A program made the position numbers and the translations under genes. Under the pieces are notes generated by a model. It did not search any database, was not told the origin of the DNA, and saw only the letters and a list, made by a program, of their open reading frames with translations. 44,276 bases of DNA, from positions 1 to 44,276 of the IMG/VR virus record IMGVR_UViG_3300023251_000005; one strand, given 5' to 3'. Position 1 is the stretch's first letter. The number at the start of each line of letters is the position of its first letter. Positions 7,912 to 13,564 of the stretch are shown here, in pieces. The stretch comes from a virus.

Positions 7912-9491
7912 GCGTTCTCCAGTGGATCAATGTCAACACCATTACTCATATTCGCACCCGCACCCGTGTTGGGGTAGCCACCGCGTGTGTGGATATACTC
8001 ATCAGGATCTGGAAAGGTTATACCAAGTGCCGGGTCCAGCACGCGTGCCAAGCAGTCCAACATATCATCATGTGAGGACACCGGGAACGCGAGGAACTCT
8101 TCATCCACGAACTCTTGTATGATGTCCCTGTAGGCACCTTCCCGGTCGCGTATGGTCAACACTCCGGGGGTGAAGATCTCGTGACTCTCAAAGTACGGGA
8201 TGAGCTTTCTTATTCTGTCGTTCTTCGGCATCGCACCACCAAGCTCGACAATCTCAAAGTGGAAGTTCAGCCGGTCCTGTTCCAGTTTTATGTGAGCGAT
8301 GTCAGCCTGCATGCCATACTGCTCGTACCCGACTGCATCTGGTTTATACTTGCGTACAAACTCGAACAGCTTCTTGGTGCGCTCTGCAAGATTCAGCCGG
8401 TCGCGTGTTCCATCAATGAGGTAGTATCGTCCATCCTCACCCAAGCCTATAACCCAAAACACCGTGTAGTCGCTACCAGTTGCTTTGATCTTTTTCTCAC
8501 CTGCAGGATCGCAGATAATACATATGTTCATGTGATCCCAAAACTCAGACTTCGGGGTCCATGCGCGGATGTCCTTGCTTTGGAAGCCCTGAGCCTGATC
8601 CGCTTTGGGGTCTAACAGCATCTGACATGCAAAGATGTACGAACCCATGTCTTTGCGTTTCTGTGCTAGTGCCTCTTCCGTCAGGAACACCGACTTACCG
8701 GTAACCGTACCGTCATCGGTTGCTGGGTACATGCGCTCTTTCGCAATACCTGCCTTAACAACAGACCGCCACGCATCGTTGAAGTGGTAGTAGGTGCCAA
8801 TCATGCGTCTGGTACCACCATGTGATCCTAGAGCAAAGGAGAGCCGCAGAGCAGCGAATGTTTTAGTGAGCTGCTCATGGTTGGTTACAGACTTCTCAGT
8901 AACAACATCATCGTACACAAGTTTCTTGTAGTGCTTGCCAGTGGGCATACCATTGATAAGCCCCCAAGCCTCAACTGTCTCTTCCCGGCTGTTGGCTTTG
9001 CGCTTGACTCTGATGCCTTTGTCAATACCCCAACACCCGGACTCCCGTTCAGGATCTTGGTACAGTATGTCAGGGAACAGTCGCTTCAGTGTCGCATTGT
9101 TCTCAAGTTCCTGTTTGATCTGCTTTAGAAAGTCCTGTGCAAGCTCGCGCTTAACAGAGAAGATTCCAAAAGTGACCTCCGGGTCATTGAGTATATCTTG
9201 GGTTGTTAGTGCGAAGGTAATGATCGTGCTTTTATAACCTTCACGCATCCAAAGGTCCAAGAAGCCATCAGGGTCTGCCTCAACTTCTCTGGTGCGCTCG
9301 TACAACCACTCCGGGTTGATCTCCGGTCTGGTGTTCATCTCATCACGCCTCATCACAACAGTGAGCAGGAACCAGAGATCCTCTTTGCATAACTTACGCA
9401 TCGTAAGGTCCAGTACTCCCTGACCCTTACTACGTGCGAGGTTCATCACCTCTATGTAAAATGCGTTAGTTTTTTCTCTTGCTGTTAACAC
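7908..9491 (-). CDS. Terminase large subunit (packaging ATPase-nuclease)
   Basis: This is a 527-residue packaging motor protein. The N-terminal ATPase region has a degenerate Walker A of the podovirus kind (REGYKSTIITFA, about residues 82-93) and Walker B KLVYDDVVTE. The C-terminal RNase H-like nuclease shows ICDPAGEKK with SDYTVFWVIG, the acidic VGYEQYGMQADI, and the final SSHDDMLDCLARVLDPALG. It cuts concatemeric DNA and pumps it through the portal. The start is GTG at 9491, inside the end of the small-subunit gene (26-base overlap), with GAGGAA about 10 bases upstream. The length fits the family. Confidence 0.92.
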   Translation of the reverse strand: MLTAREKTNAFYIEVMNLARSKGQGVLDLTMRKLCKEDLWFLLTVVMRRDEMNTRPEINPEWLYERTREVEADPDGFLDLWMREGYKSTIITFALTTQDILNDPEVTFGIFSVKRELAQDFLKQIKQELENNATLKRLFPDILYQDPERESGCWGIDKGIRVKRKANSREETVEAWGLINGMPTGKHYKKLVYDDVVTEKSVTNHEQLTKTFAALRLSFALGSHGGTRRMIGTYYHFNDAWRSVVKAGIAKERMYPATDDGTVTGKSVFLTEEALAQKRKDMGSYIFACQMLLDPKADQAQGFQSKDIRAWTPKSEFWDHMNICIICDPAGEKKIKATGSDYTVFWVIGLGEDGRYYLIDGTRDRLNLAERTKKLFEFVRKYKPDAVGYEQYGMQADIAHIKLEQDRLNFHFEIVELGGAMPKNDRIRKLIPYFESHEIFTPGVLTIRDREGAYRDIIQEFVDEEFLAFPVSSHDDMLDCLARVLDPALGITFPDPDEYIHTRGGYPNTGAGANMSNGVDIDPLENA

Positions 9492-9927
9492 GGTCGAATA
9501 TTTCCTCTATGTCTGGTGGTAGCTCGTTTACACTTGTGACTCTGGTTTCAGTGGCTGCGTTGAACCCGAAGATCTCACACAACCCCTTCGCGCCTGACAT
9601 ACGTGTGCGGTGCTCAGGCACTTTGACTGCTATCTTATTGGCATCCTCGTCCATATCAATGATGGTTGTCTCTGCAACTGCAGCAGCGCGGTACACGCTC
9701 AGCACCAGATTGTAGTCGGTGTCGTTCTGCTTGCGGTATGCGTTCAGCATCTCACCGAACTCTTCATACAGTGTGTCCGCGCAACCTTCCGGGTCCGGGT
9801 AGTCTGCTGCCTTGGCAGCAGCGAGACAGCCCACGTTCTTTAAGATCAAACGGCAAAACATCAACGATCGCGCGTTGAGGTATAAGCCCTTTGACTCTGC
9901 AAACATTTGTAGTGTATCAGCACCCAT
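9466..9927 (-). CDS. Terminase small subunit-like protein
   Basis: This 153-residue protein is encoded immediately before and overlapping the large subunit. Its N-terminal half contains a helix-turn-helix-like segment (FCRLILKNVGCLAAAKAADY) of the kind used by small terminases to recognise packaging sites. The middle is a long helical oligomerisation region and the C-terminus is short and basic (NSKRKN). The call rests on position, size and HTH pattern rather than a specific family signature. ATG 9927 lies two bases after the upstream stop. Confidence 0.65.
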   Translation of the reverse strand: MGADTLQMFAESKGLYLNARSLMFCRLILKNVGCLAAAKAADYPDPEGCADTLYEEFGEMLNAYRKQNDTDYNLVLSVYRAAAVAETTIIDMDEDANKIAVKVPEHRTRMSGAKGLCEIFGFNAATETRVTSVNELPPDIEEIFDRVNSKRKN

Positions 9928-9929
9928 AG

Positions 9930-10250
9930 CTAGTCAGTGCTCTCACTTGTATCAACGCTCTCGCCCGGATCACCCTCAACACTCTCGCCCGGATTCTCGT
10001 CCGTACTGATAGGCTGCGGTGCGATCTCACGCGGTAGTGGACTGTGCGGGCCATCATCATCCGGTATGCCAAACGTATTGCGTATCAGCTTGCACAGCGG
10101 CAGCACGATAGCATCGTCAACAGTCGAGGCAGTGCCGAGCACCTTATCCTCAACGAAGTCAAGCGCGATGTCCACAAACTTTTTTAGCAGCTCAGGGGGC
10201 AGTGCCCGGAGCAGTAGCGAGATAAGCATTCCAACTATTTTTGCCTGCAT
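9930..10250 (-). CDS. Small protein with hydrophobic N-terminus and acidic tail
   Basis: This 106-residue protein has an amphipathic/hydrophobic N-terminal helix (IVGMLISLLLRALPPELLKK) followed by a region of the common phage pattern 'VEDKVLGTASTVDDAIVLPL' plus a short IRNTFGIPDDD. It ends in an acidic, repetitive PGESVEGDPGESVDTSESTD tail. Comparable small proteins are widespread beside terminase or lysis genes, with no function known to me. GAGGAG precedes the ATG at 10250. A membrane or virion-associated role is possible. Confidence 0.65.
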   Translation of the reverse strand: MQAKIVGMLISLLLRALPPELLKKFVDIALDFVEDKVLGTASTVDDAIVLPLCKLIRNTFGIPDDDGPHSPLPREIAPQPISTDENPGESVEGDPGESVDTSESTD

Positions 10251-10290
10251 GATGTTTCTCCTCTATAGGTTACGCAGCTTTGTTGCCGCT

Positions 10291-10725
10291 CTACCCCTCA
10301 CTCTTAAACCACGACCGAATACCCAACGAAAGCAACAGACCCACTCCGCTGAGCACAAATATAATCACCCAAGATCCAATGCGCTCAGCCATACGACTGA
10401 TCCGGGTCCGGTGTTCCTGTACATAATGATGGTTGTCCATGACTACACCGACCCCTGCTGCCACATCGCCATCACCAAGCACGCGCAGCCCGTCAAAGAT
10501 AACCCGCATCTGCTGCGCTTCATGAGCACCTATAGGCATGCGGCAGTGTACACGTATGCCTTCAGTGATTGCTTCAATCACCATCGCACGTGCGATACCG
10601 CGTGTCGCGGGATCTTCTATTAGCTTTTCAAATTTGAATGTCTTGCCTGCCATACTGGTGGGGTCTATCTCAAATAGGGCATCATCACTTGCTGCTGCTC
10701 TGCGATCTTTTTCTGGTCCGCTCAT
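10291..10725 (-). CDS. Tail-anchored membrane protein; holin-like candidate
   Basis: This is a 144-residue protein with a soluble N-terminal domain (FEKLIEDPATRGIARAMVIE, then HCRMPIGAHEAQQMRV) and one C-terminal transmembrane helix at about residues 118-138 (WVIIFVLSGVGLLLSLGI) followed by RSWFKSEG. The juxtamembrane HRTRISRMAERIG is amphipathic. The arrangement resembles phage holin-superfamily or DUF6127-like proteins placed before terminase genes. No canonical endolysin is adjacent, so the lysis role is inferred. It is the first gene after a 219-base leader with a hairpin and GTTAC repeats. Confidence 0.6.
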   Translation of the reverse strand: MSGPEKDRRAAASDDALFEIDPTSMAGKTFKFEKLIEDPATRGIARAMVIEAITEGIRVHCRMPIGAHEAQQMRVIFDGLRVLGDGDVAAGVGVVMDNHHYVQEHRTRISRMAERIGSWVIIFVLSGVGLLLSLGIRSWFKSEG

Positions 10726-10944
10726 GTAATACCCAATCCATTAATGTTACGTTACGTTACATGCAGCAACGCCCCCACTGCCGTGTACAGTGGAGGCGTG
10801 CTTCATGTTGACCCGAACCTATTTCATGCGACTTCCTCCACGTGGCTACTTAAACCATTGATGCAGAAGTATGAGATAGACTCACGAATAACACTACTGG
10901 CTGTGGTATGTCAAGCTGACCAACGCTACCGGTAGCATAAAGTT
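10726..10944 (-). promoter_or_regulatory. Leader region before the membrane/terminase genes: promoter candidate, hairpin, GTTAC repeat
   Basis: This gap holds several features. On the minus strand there is a perfect TTGACA -35 (plus 10909-10914) with a weak -10 (TATTCG) 18 bases further on. A hairpin lies at 10769-10799 (5 bp, one mismatch, 6 bp, 7-base loop). The repeat ATGTTACGTTACGTTACAT is at 10744-10762. A Shine-Dalgarno GGAGG sits 7 bases before the two-codon frame ATG AAA TAG at 10827-10819. No longer coding frame was seen. It is a good candidate for the start of the late virion transcript. Confidence 0.45.
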
Positions 10945-11079
10945 TTATGTACGTGATTGGTCCGTAAAGAACTCAACACCACAGTTCGGGCACCGGTGGT
11001 GCCGAGTAACAACACCCTTATCTGTCTCCGGGTACACACGGATCACTTTAGTTTTGATCTTACACTTTGGACACTTCAT
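10945..11079 (-). CDS. 44-residue zinc-ribbon protein
   Basis: The reading frame begins MKCPKCKIKTKVIRVYPETD and ends GVEFFTDQSRT, with two CxxC knuckles (CPKC at residues 3-6, CPNC near 30-33) separated by a basic beta-hairpin. This is a complete zinc ribbon resembling the N-terminal ribbon of NrdR or small phage Ogr/Com-like regulators. GGAGAGG lies 5 bases before the ATG at 11079. DNA or RNA binding and a regulatory role before the late genes are inferred. Confidence 0.75.
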   Translation of the reverse strand: MKCPKCKIKTKVIRVYPETDKGVVTRHHRCPNCGVEFFTDQSRT

Positions 11080-11165
11080 ATGAACCTCTCCATTTCCACA
11101 CCCTCAAAAATTAAACCCTCCAACATTGTGTTGCGATCATACACGTGGTGCGTCTTCATATACAT
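11076..11165 (-). CDS. Possible 29-residue peptide coupled to the zinc-ribbon gene
   Basis: ATG 11165 opens a short frame (MYMKTHHVYDRNTMLEGLIF then EGVEMERFI) whose TGA overlaps the next ATG by four bases (ATGA), as at many junctions in this genome. A TTG start at 11174 would have GGAG about 9 bases upstream. There is no family and no strong start signal. It could be a chance frame. Confidence 0.3.
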   Translation of the reverse strand: MYMKTHHVYDRNTMLEGLIFEGVEMERFI

Positions 11166-11199
11166 CCATATCAACAGCTCACACTCCAGTTACCGTGCA

Positions 11200-11358
11200 T
11201 CATCTCACCCCCATTCCAAACTGTATAGGTGCCGGTCCTGTTGGTGCACCATACCGCAGTCTGCAGGTGACCTGATGCAACACGATCAGCCACACACACT
11301 CGATCCGTATCACGTTAATCTTTGTCTCCAGTTCAGTGCACTGTTGCTCGTAGTTCAT
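11200..11358 (-). CDS. Possible small protein (52 residues)
   Basis: This frame starts at ATG 11358 (MNYEQQCTELETKINVIRIE) inside the end of the upstream 86-residue gene, with GGGGG as a possible ribosome-binding site. The N-terminal half looks like a short coiled coil and the C-terminus is GMGVR. No family is recognised. The overlap with the preceding gene is 26 bases. It fills an otherwise empty stretch in a compact operon, which is the main support. Confidence 0.45.
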   Translation of the reverse strand: MNYEQQCTELETKINVIRIECVWLIVLHQVTCRLRYGAPTGPAPIQFGMGVR

Positions 11359-11593
11359 CAAGCAGCCCCCATTCATGCCGGTCAACATCATAGCCGATAG
11401 TCGGCAGCTCCAGGTTCGCTGCAACCAGTGCCACAGCGTAGACACGTGTTGTTACACCAACCTCGTGTTGGTTCCTTTGAAACTGTTGGACCATATTCAT
11501 CTTTGTGTCTGCAGTTTGATATGCTTCGGGCAGCACCCAAGTAGCCTCAAACAGCAGTGCCTCTTCCAGCTCTTTATTGTACGCCTCTACCAT
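11333..11593 (-). CDS. Hypothetical 86-residue protein
   Basis: The ATG at 11593 (MVEAYNKELEEALLFEATWV) is chosen because AAGGAG lies 8 bases upstream; a longer frame would overlap the resolvase gene extensively. The protein is helical with a small-residue middle (VYAVALVAANLELPTIGYDV). No family is recognised. It overlaps the resolvase 3' end by about 20 bases. Confidence 0.6.
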   Translation of the reverse strand: MVEAYNKELEEALLFEATWVLPEAYQTADTKMNMVQQFQRNQHEVGVTTRVYAVALVAANLELPTIGYDVDRHEWGLLDELRATVH

Positions 11594-12068
11594 CGAGTGC
11601 TCCTTTCTGAAACTGTTCACGTGCGTATTCAGCCATGCACAACGCATCGGCTCTTCCATCCTTAGCACCACCCTTCGGACCACGCACATTAAATCCGGGA
11701 TAGCGTGCCTCGACATAAGGCACGGATGGTTTGTCTGCTCTGTTCTTCTTTGCAACCACACGCCTGTGCATCCACTGCTGCGGTGTTGCCTCAATGAGTG
11801 GCAGCCCTGTCAACTTGATGACAGCACGCAGTGCACCAACATGCTGTTGGAATGTTGTGCTGCTCTTCGATGCGTTACCTTTGCGTGCCCACAACTTCTC
11901 AAGCACAACCATCTTGATGTCGTAGCAGTCCTGGTAGAAGAGCAGCATCTTGTACATCAGGATCTCATCAACCCAATCAAGGTACACTGGGTGCCCGAAG
12001 TCATCGAGCAGCACCATCGCTCCGGTCGCTCCGGGGTCCACACCTACCCACGCTTTAATATTGATCAT
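11574..12068 (-). CDS. RuvC-like Holliday junction resolvase
   Basis: This 164-residue RNase H-fold nuclease carries the RuvC-type acidic residues: GVDPGATGAM near residues 9-18, VVLEKL near 54-59 and the C-terminal KDGRADALCMAEYA near 140-153. The catalytic site would bind two metal ions and resolve four-way junctions or branched concatemers before packaging. A basic loop (HRRVVAKKNRADKP) precedes the last motif. The length is normal for phage RuvC-like proteins. It lies downstream of the repeat region with a zinc-binding protein overlapping its start. Confidence 0.85.
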   Translation of the reverse strand: MINIKAWVGVDPGATGAMVLLDDFGHPVYLDWVDEILMYKMLLFYQDCYDIKMVVLEKLWARKGNASKSSTTFQQHVGALRAVIKLTGLPLIEATPQQWMHRRVVAKKNRADKPSVPYVEARYPGFNVRGPKGGAKDGRADALCMAEYAREQFQKGALDGRGVQ

Positions 12069-12309
12069 GGTACAAGCCCCCCTTCACATCAAGCACCTGC
12101 TCGCGCTGGCACACGCACAGGATCGTCACCTCAGCACCCAACACAGAACTCTCCATGTGATACTCAGATCCGCAGTCAGGGCACACAGCTCCAAAGCGAT
12201 AAAACCGCTGTGTCCCTCGGTCGCACTTGATCGTGAGCCTCAAAGGTTTCTTACCTGTACACCCCTGTAAGGGGGGTGCTTTATCATCCAACACCTCTTT
12301 AATGCTCAT
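12055..12309 (-). CDS. Small cysteine-rich (zinc-binding) protein
   Basis: This is an 84-residue protein. The ATG at 12309 (MSIKEVLDDKAPPLQGCTGK) has AAGGAGG 5 bases upstream. Cysteines are arranged as C (GCTG), C (IKCDRG), CPDC and CVC, suggesting a zinc ribbon (VCPDCGSEYHME paired with ILCVCQRE). No family is recognised. Its end overlaps the resolvase start by 14 bases. It is the first gene downstream of the large repeat region and may bind nucleic acid. Confidence 0.7.
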   Translation of the reverse strand: MSIKEVLDDKAPPLQGCTGKKPLRLTIKCDRGTQRFYRFGAVCPDCGSEYHMESSVLGAEVTILCVCQREQVLDVKGGLYHDQY

Positions 12310-12334
12310 TTGTACCTCCTTTTTCAATGTTATC

Positions 12335-12574
12335 TGTTACACCTGTTACACCTGTTACACCTACTTTCTATTACCCCCAAAACAAGGCATTCTGCGTATA
12401 GCTATAACCCTCTGAAGCTGCGTATAGTACATTTCCTTACAAACAATATATTAGTCTCATTAATAGATAAAAGGTGTAACAGGTGTAACAGAGTAGTATA
12501 TACCCCCGTCTTTATTGCCTCTCCGCTGTTACACCTGCTGCGTTGAGGTGTAACCACAGGTGTAACGTGTAACA
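12335..12574. repeat. Iteron array A: TGTTACACC / GGTGTAACA
   Basis: Three head-to-tail 9-bp copies of TGTTACACC fill 12335-12361. Two tandem copies in the opposite orientation are at 12473-12490, one more TGTTACACC at 12527-12535, GGTGTAAC at 12547-12554 and 12559-12566, and a degenerate copy at 12566-12574. The copies are in both orientations in a non-coding, AT-rich stretch. Multiple short binding sites of this sort are typical of initiator- or repressor-binding regions. The lower-case open frames across it are produced by the repeats. Confidence 0.9.
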
Positions 12575-12657
12575 TGCGTATAGCTATACGCAGATTCCGC
12601 GTATCTATACGCAGATTCCGCGTATCTATACGCAGACTAGTTCCTATACGCAGATTG
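12392..12657. repeat. Repeat family C: CTGCGTATAG / TATACGCAGATT, with an 18-bp palindrome
   Basis: CTGCGTATAG occurs at 12392-12401 and 12418-12427. A perfect 18-bp palindrome TGCGTATAGCTATACGCA lies at 12575-12592. It runs into two exact 21-bp tandem units (12591-12611 and 12612-12632) and two partial ones (to about 12657) that carry CAGATT plus TATACG. The block directly abuts array A. It looks like a cluster of operator or initiator sites with dyad symmetry rather than a gene. Confidence 0.85.
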
Positions 12658-12710
12658 TTATCGTGATAGCACATGTGTATAGCCTTAACGCTGATACTGG
12701 TTATAGAGTA

Positions 12711-12790
12711 GCTACTTTAAAAGCAACCCCCATCCTATACGTTGTGCGTATCCGAGCCAACCCCGGTACGCGATGAGGGTTGCTACTTTA
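12711..12790. other. Inverted repeat with flanking direct repeat at the end of the 86-residue gene
   Basis: AGCAACCCCCATC (12722-12734) and GATGAGGGTTGCT (12772-12784) pair at all but one position around a 37-base loop. GCTACTTTA also occurs directly at 12711-12719 and 12782-12790. On the minus strand the structure begins at the stop codon of the preceding gene and the 3' arm is followed by TTT. It could be a terminator with a long loop or a structured RNA. Confidence 0.45.
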
Positions 12791-13043
12791 TGTTGTGTTG
12801 AACTGCGAGCATTATTTCTGCTGCCGCTTGTTGTAAAGATGCTCTGTATCTCGCATCATTATTATTATAATCAACGCGCAGCATCTCTTCCGTTATTTCT
12901 GATGCAGGCATTGGGTACGCGCAGCTATACATGCACACGATGAGAGCGGCTATGACAGCCTCATGGATCTTTGAATAGTTAGGTGTTGCATCATCCCGCA
13001 CAACTGTGTTTGCAATAAATTTTATCTTTACAAAACCAATCAT
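12783..13043 (-). CDS. Hypothetical 86-residue protein between the iteron arrays
   Basis: The ATG at 13043 has GAGGAGG 5 bases upstream, with three GGTAACAT repeats directly before it. The protein (MIGFVKIKFIANTVVRDDAT at the start) has a central hydrophobic helix with cysteines (IVCMYSCAYPMPASEITEEM) and a helical C-terminus. No family is recognised. Its place between two sets of repeats and its short length suggest a replication accessory or copy-control protein, possibly controlled through the upstream repeats; this is inference only. Confidence 0.65.
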   Translation of the reverse strand: MIGFVKIKFIANTVVRDDATPNYSKIHEAVIAALIVCMYSCAYPMPASEITEEMLRVDYNNNDARYRASLQQAAAEIMLAVQHNIK

Positions 13044-13058
13044 GGTCTCCTCCTCAAA

Positions 13059-13297
13059 GGTAACATGGTAACATGGTAACCATCTTTTCCCTATATTAGG
13101 GCAAGTGGGTCTGGCTCCCGGTCATATGTACGTGTACGCACCGCGTTAGCTTCTATACCCCTATACTTCTTTTATACTTTATACCTATAGTAAAGATGTT
13201 ACCATGTTACCTGTATTAATATTAGCCCCATTTTTATTGGGGATTGTACTGGTAACATGTTGACGCAAACATGTTACCAGCATGTTACCTTGTTACC
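13059..13297. repeat. Iteron array B: ATGTTACC / GGTAACAT
   Basis: GGTAACAT is repeated at 13059-13066 and 13067-13074, with a third partial copy to 13080. ATGTTACC is tandem at 13196-13203 and 13204-13211. Further copies are GGTAACAT 13251-13258 and ATGTTACC 13271-13278 and 13282-13289, with TGTTACC at 13291-13297. A separate dyad GCGTTAGTAACGC lies at 13313-13325, and a short CCCCA/TGGGG hairpin near 13226-13242. The region between the groups is AT-rich (13150-13195). Together with array A it is the best candidate for a replication origin. Confidence 0.88.
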
Positions 13298-13393
13298 CGC
13301 ATACACAGTTTCGCGTTAGTAACGCAGTCAGGCCGCGGGTTTTAGCCTTTTGACATATTACCCTTGTTTTGTAAAGCGCAGTGTGTGTTCTGT

Positions 13394-13564
13394 TCACACA
13401 TCCTCCTGCCCACCGAGCAGCCCGTCACGTGTGATGCTTACCATCTCGTTAGCACCAAGGCTCATCTTCAGCTCGCTGCGCCGGACGATGTCCATCACCT
13501 CAGACATAATATTCATTTCATGTTGTGATTCCAGTGTAATTGTACATGTGGTTTTAAATAACAT
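13394..13564 (-). CDS. Small protein coupled to the primase-helicase gene (56 residues)
   Basis: ATG 13564 shares one base with the TGA of the primase-helicase gene (TGATG), and AAGGAGG lies 7 bases upstream, so the start is well supported. The protein begins MLFKTTCTITLESQHEMNIM and continues with a helical, methionine-rich middle and the end LLGGQEDV. No family is recognised. Coupling to the replication gene suggests a partner or accessory role. Confidence 0.75.
   Translation of the reverse strand: MLFKTTCTITLESQHEMNIMSEVMDIVRRSELKMSLGANEMVSITRDGLLGGQEDV

Noticed and set aside
11577-12230. Plus-strand frame of 217 residues across the resolvase region
   Set aside because: It is antisense to the RuvC-like gene, whose catalytic motifs are clear on the minus strand.
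12402-12674. Minus-strand frame with repeated NLRIDTR peptide
   Set aside because: The repeat comes from the 21-bp tandem DNA units of repeat family C. No ribosome-binding site fits and the frame runs across both iteron families, so it is a by-product of non-coding repeats.
12335-13297. CRISPR array
   Set aside because: The repeats are 8-21 bp, in both orientations, without regular spacers of 25-40 bp and with no cas genes in the genome.
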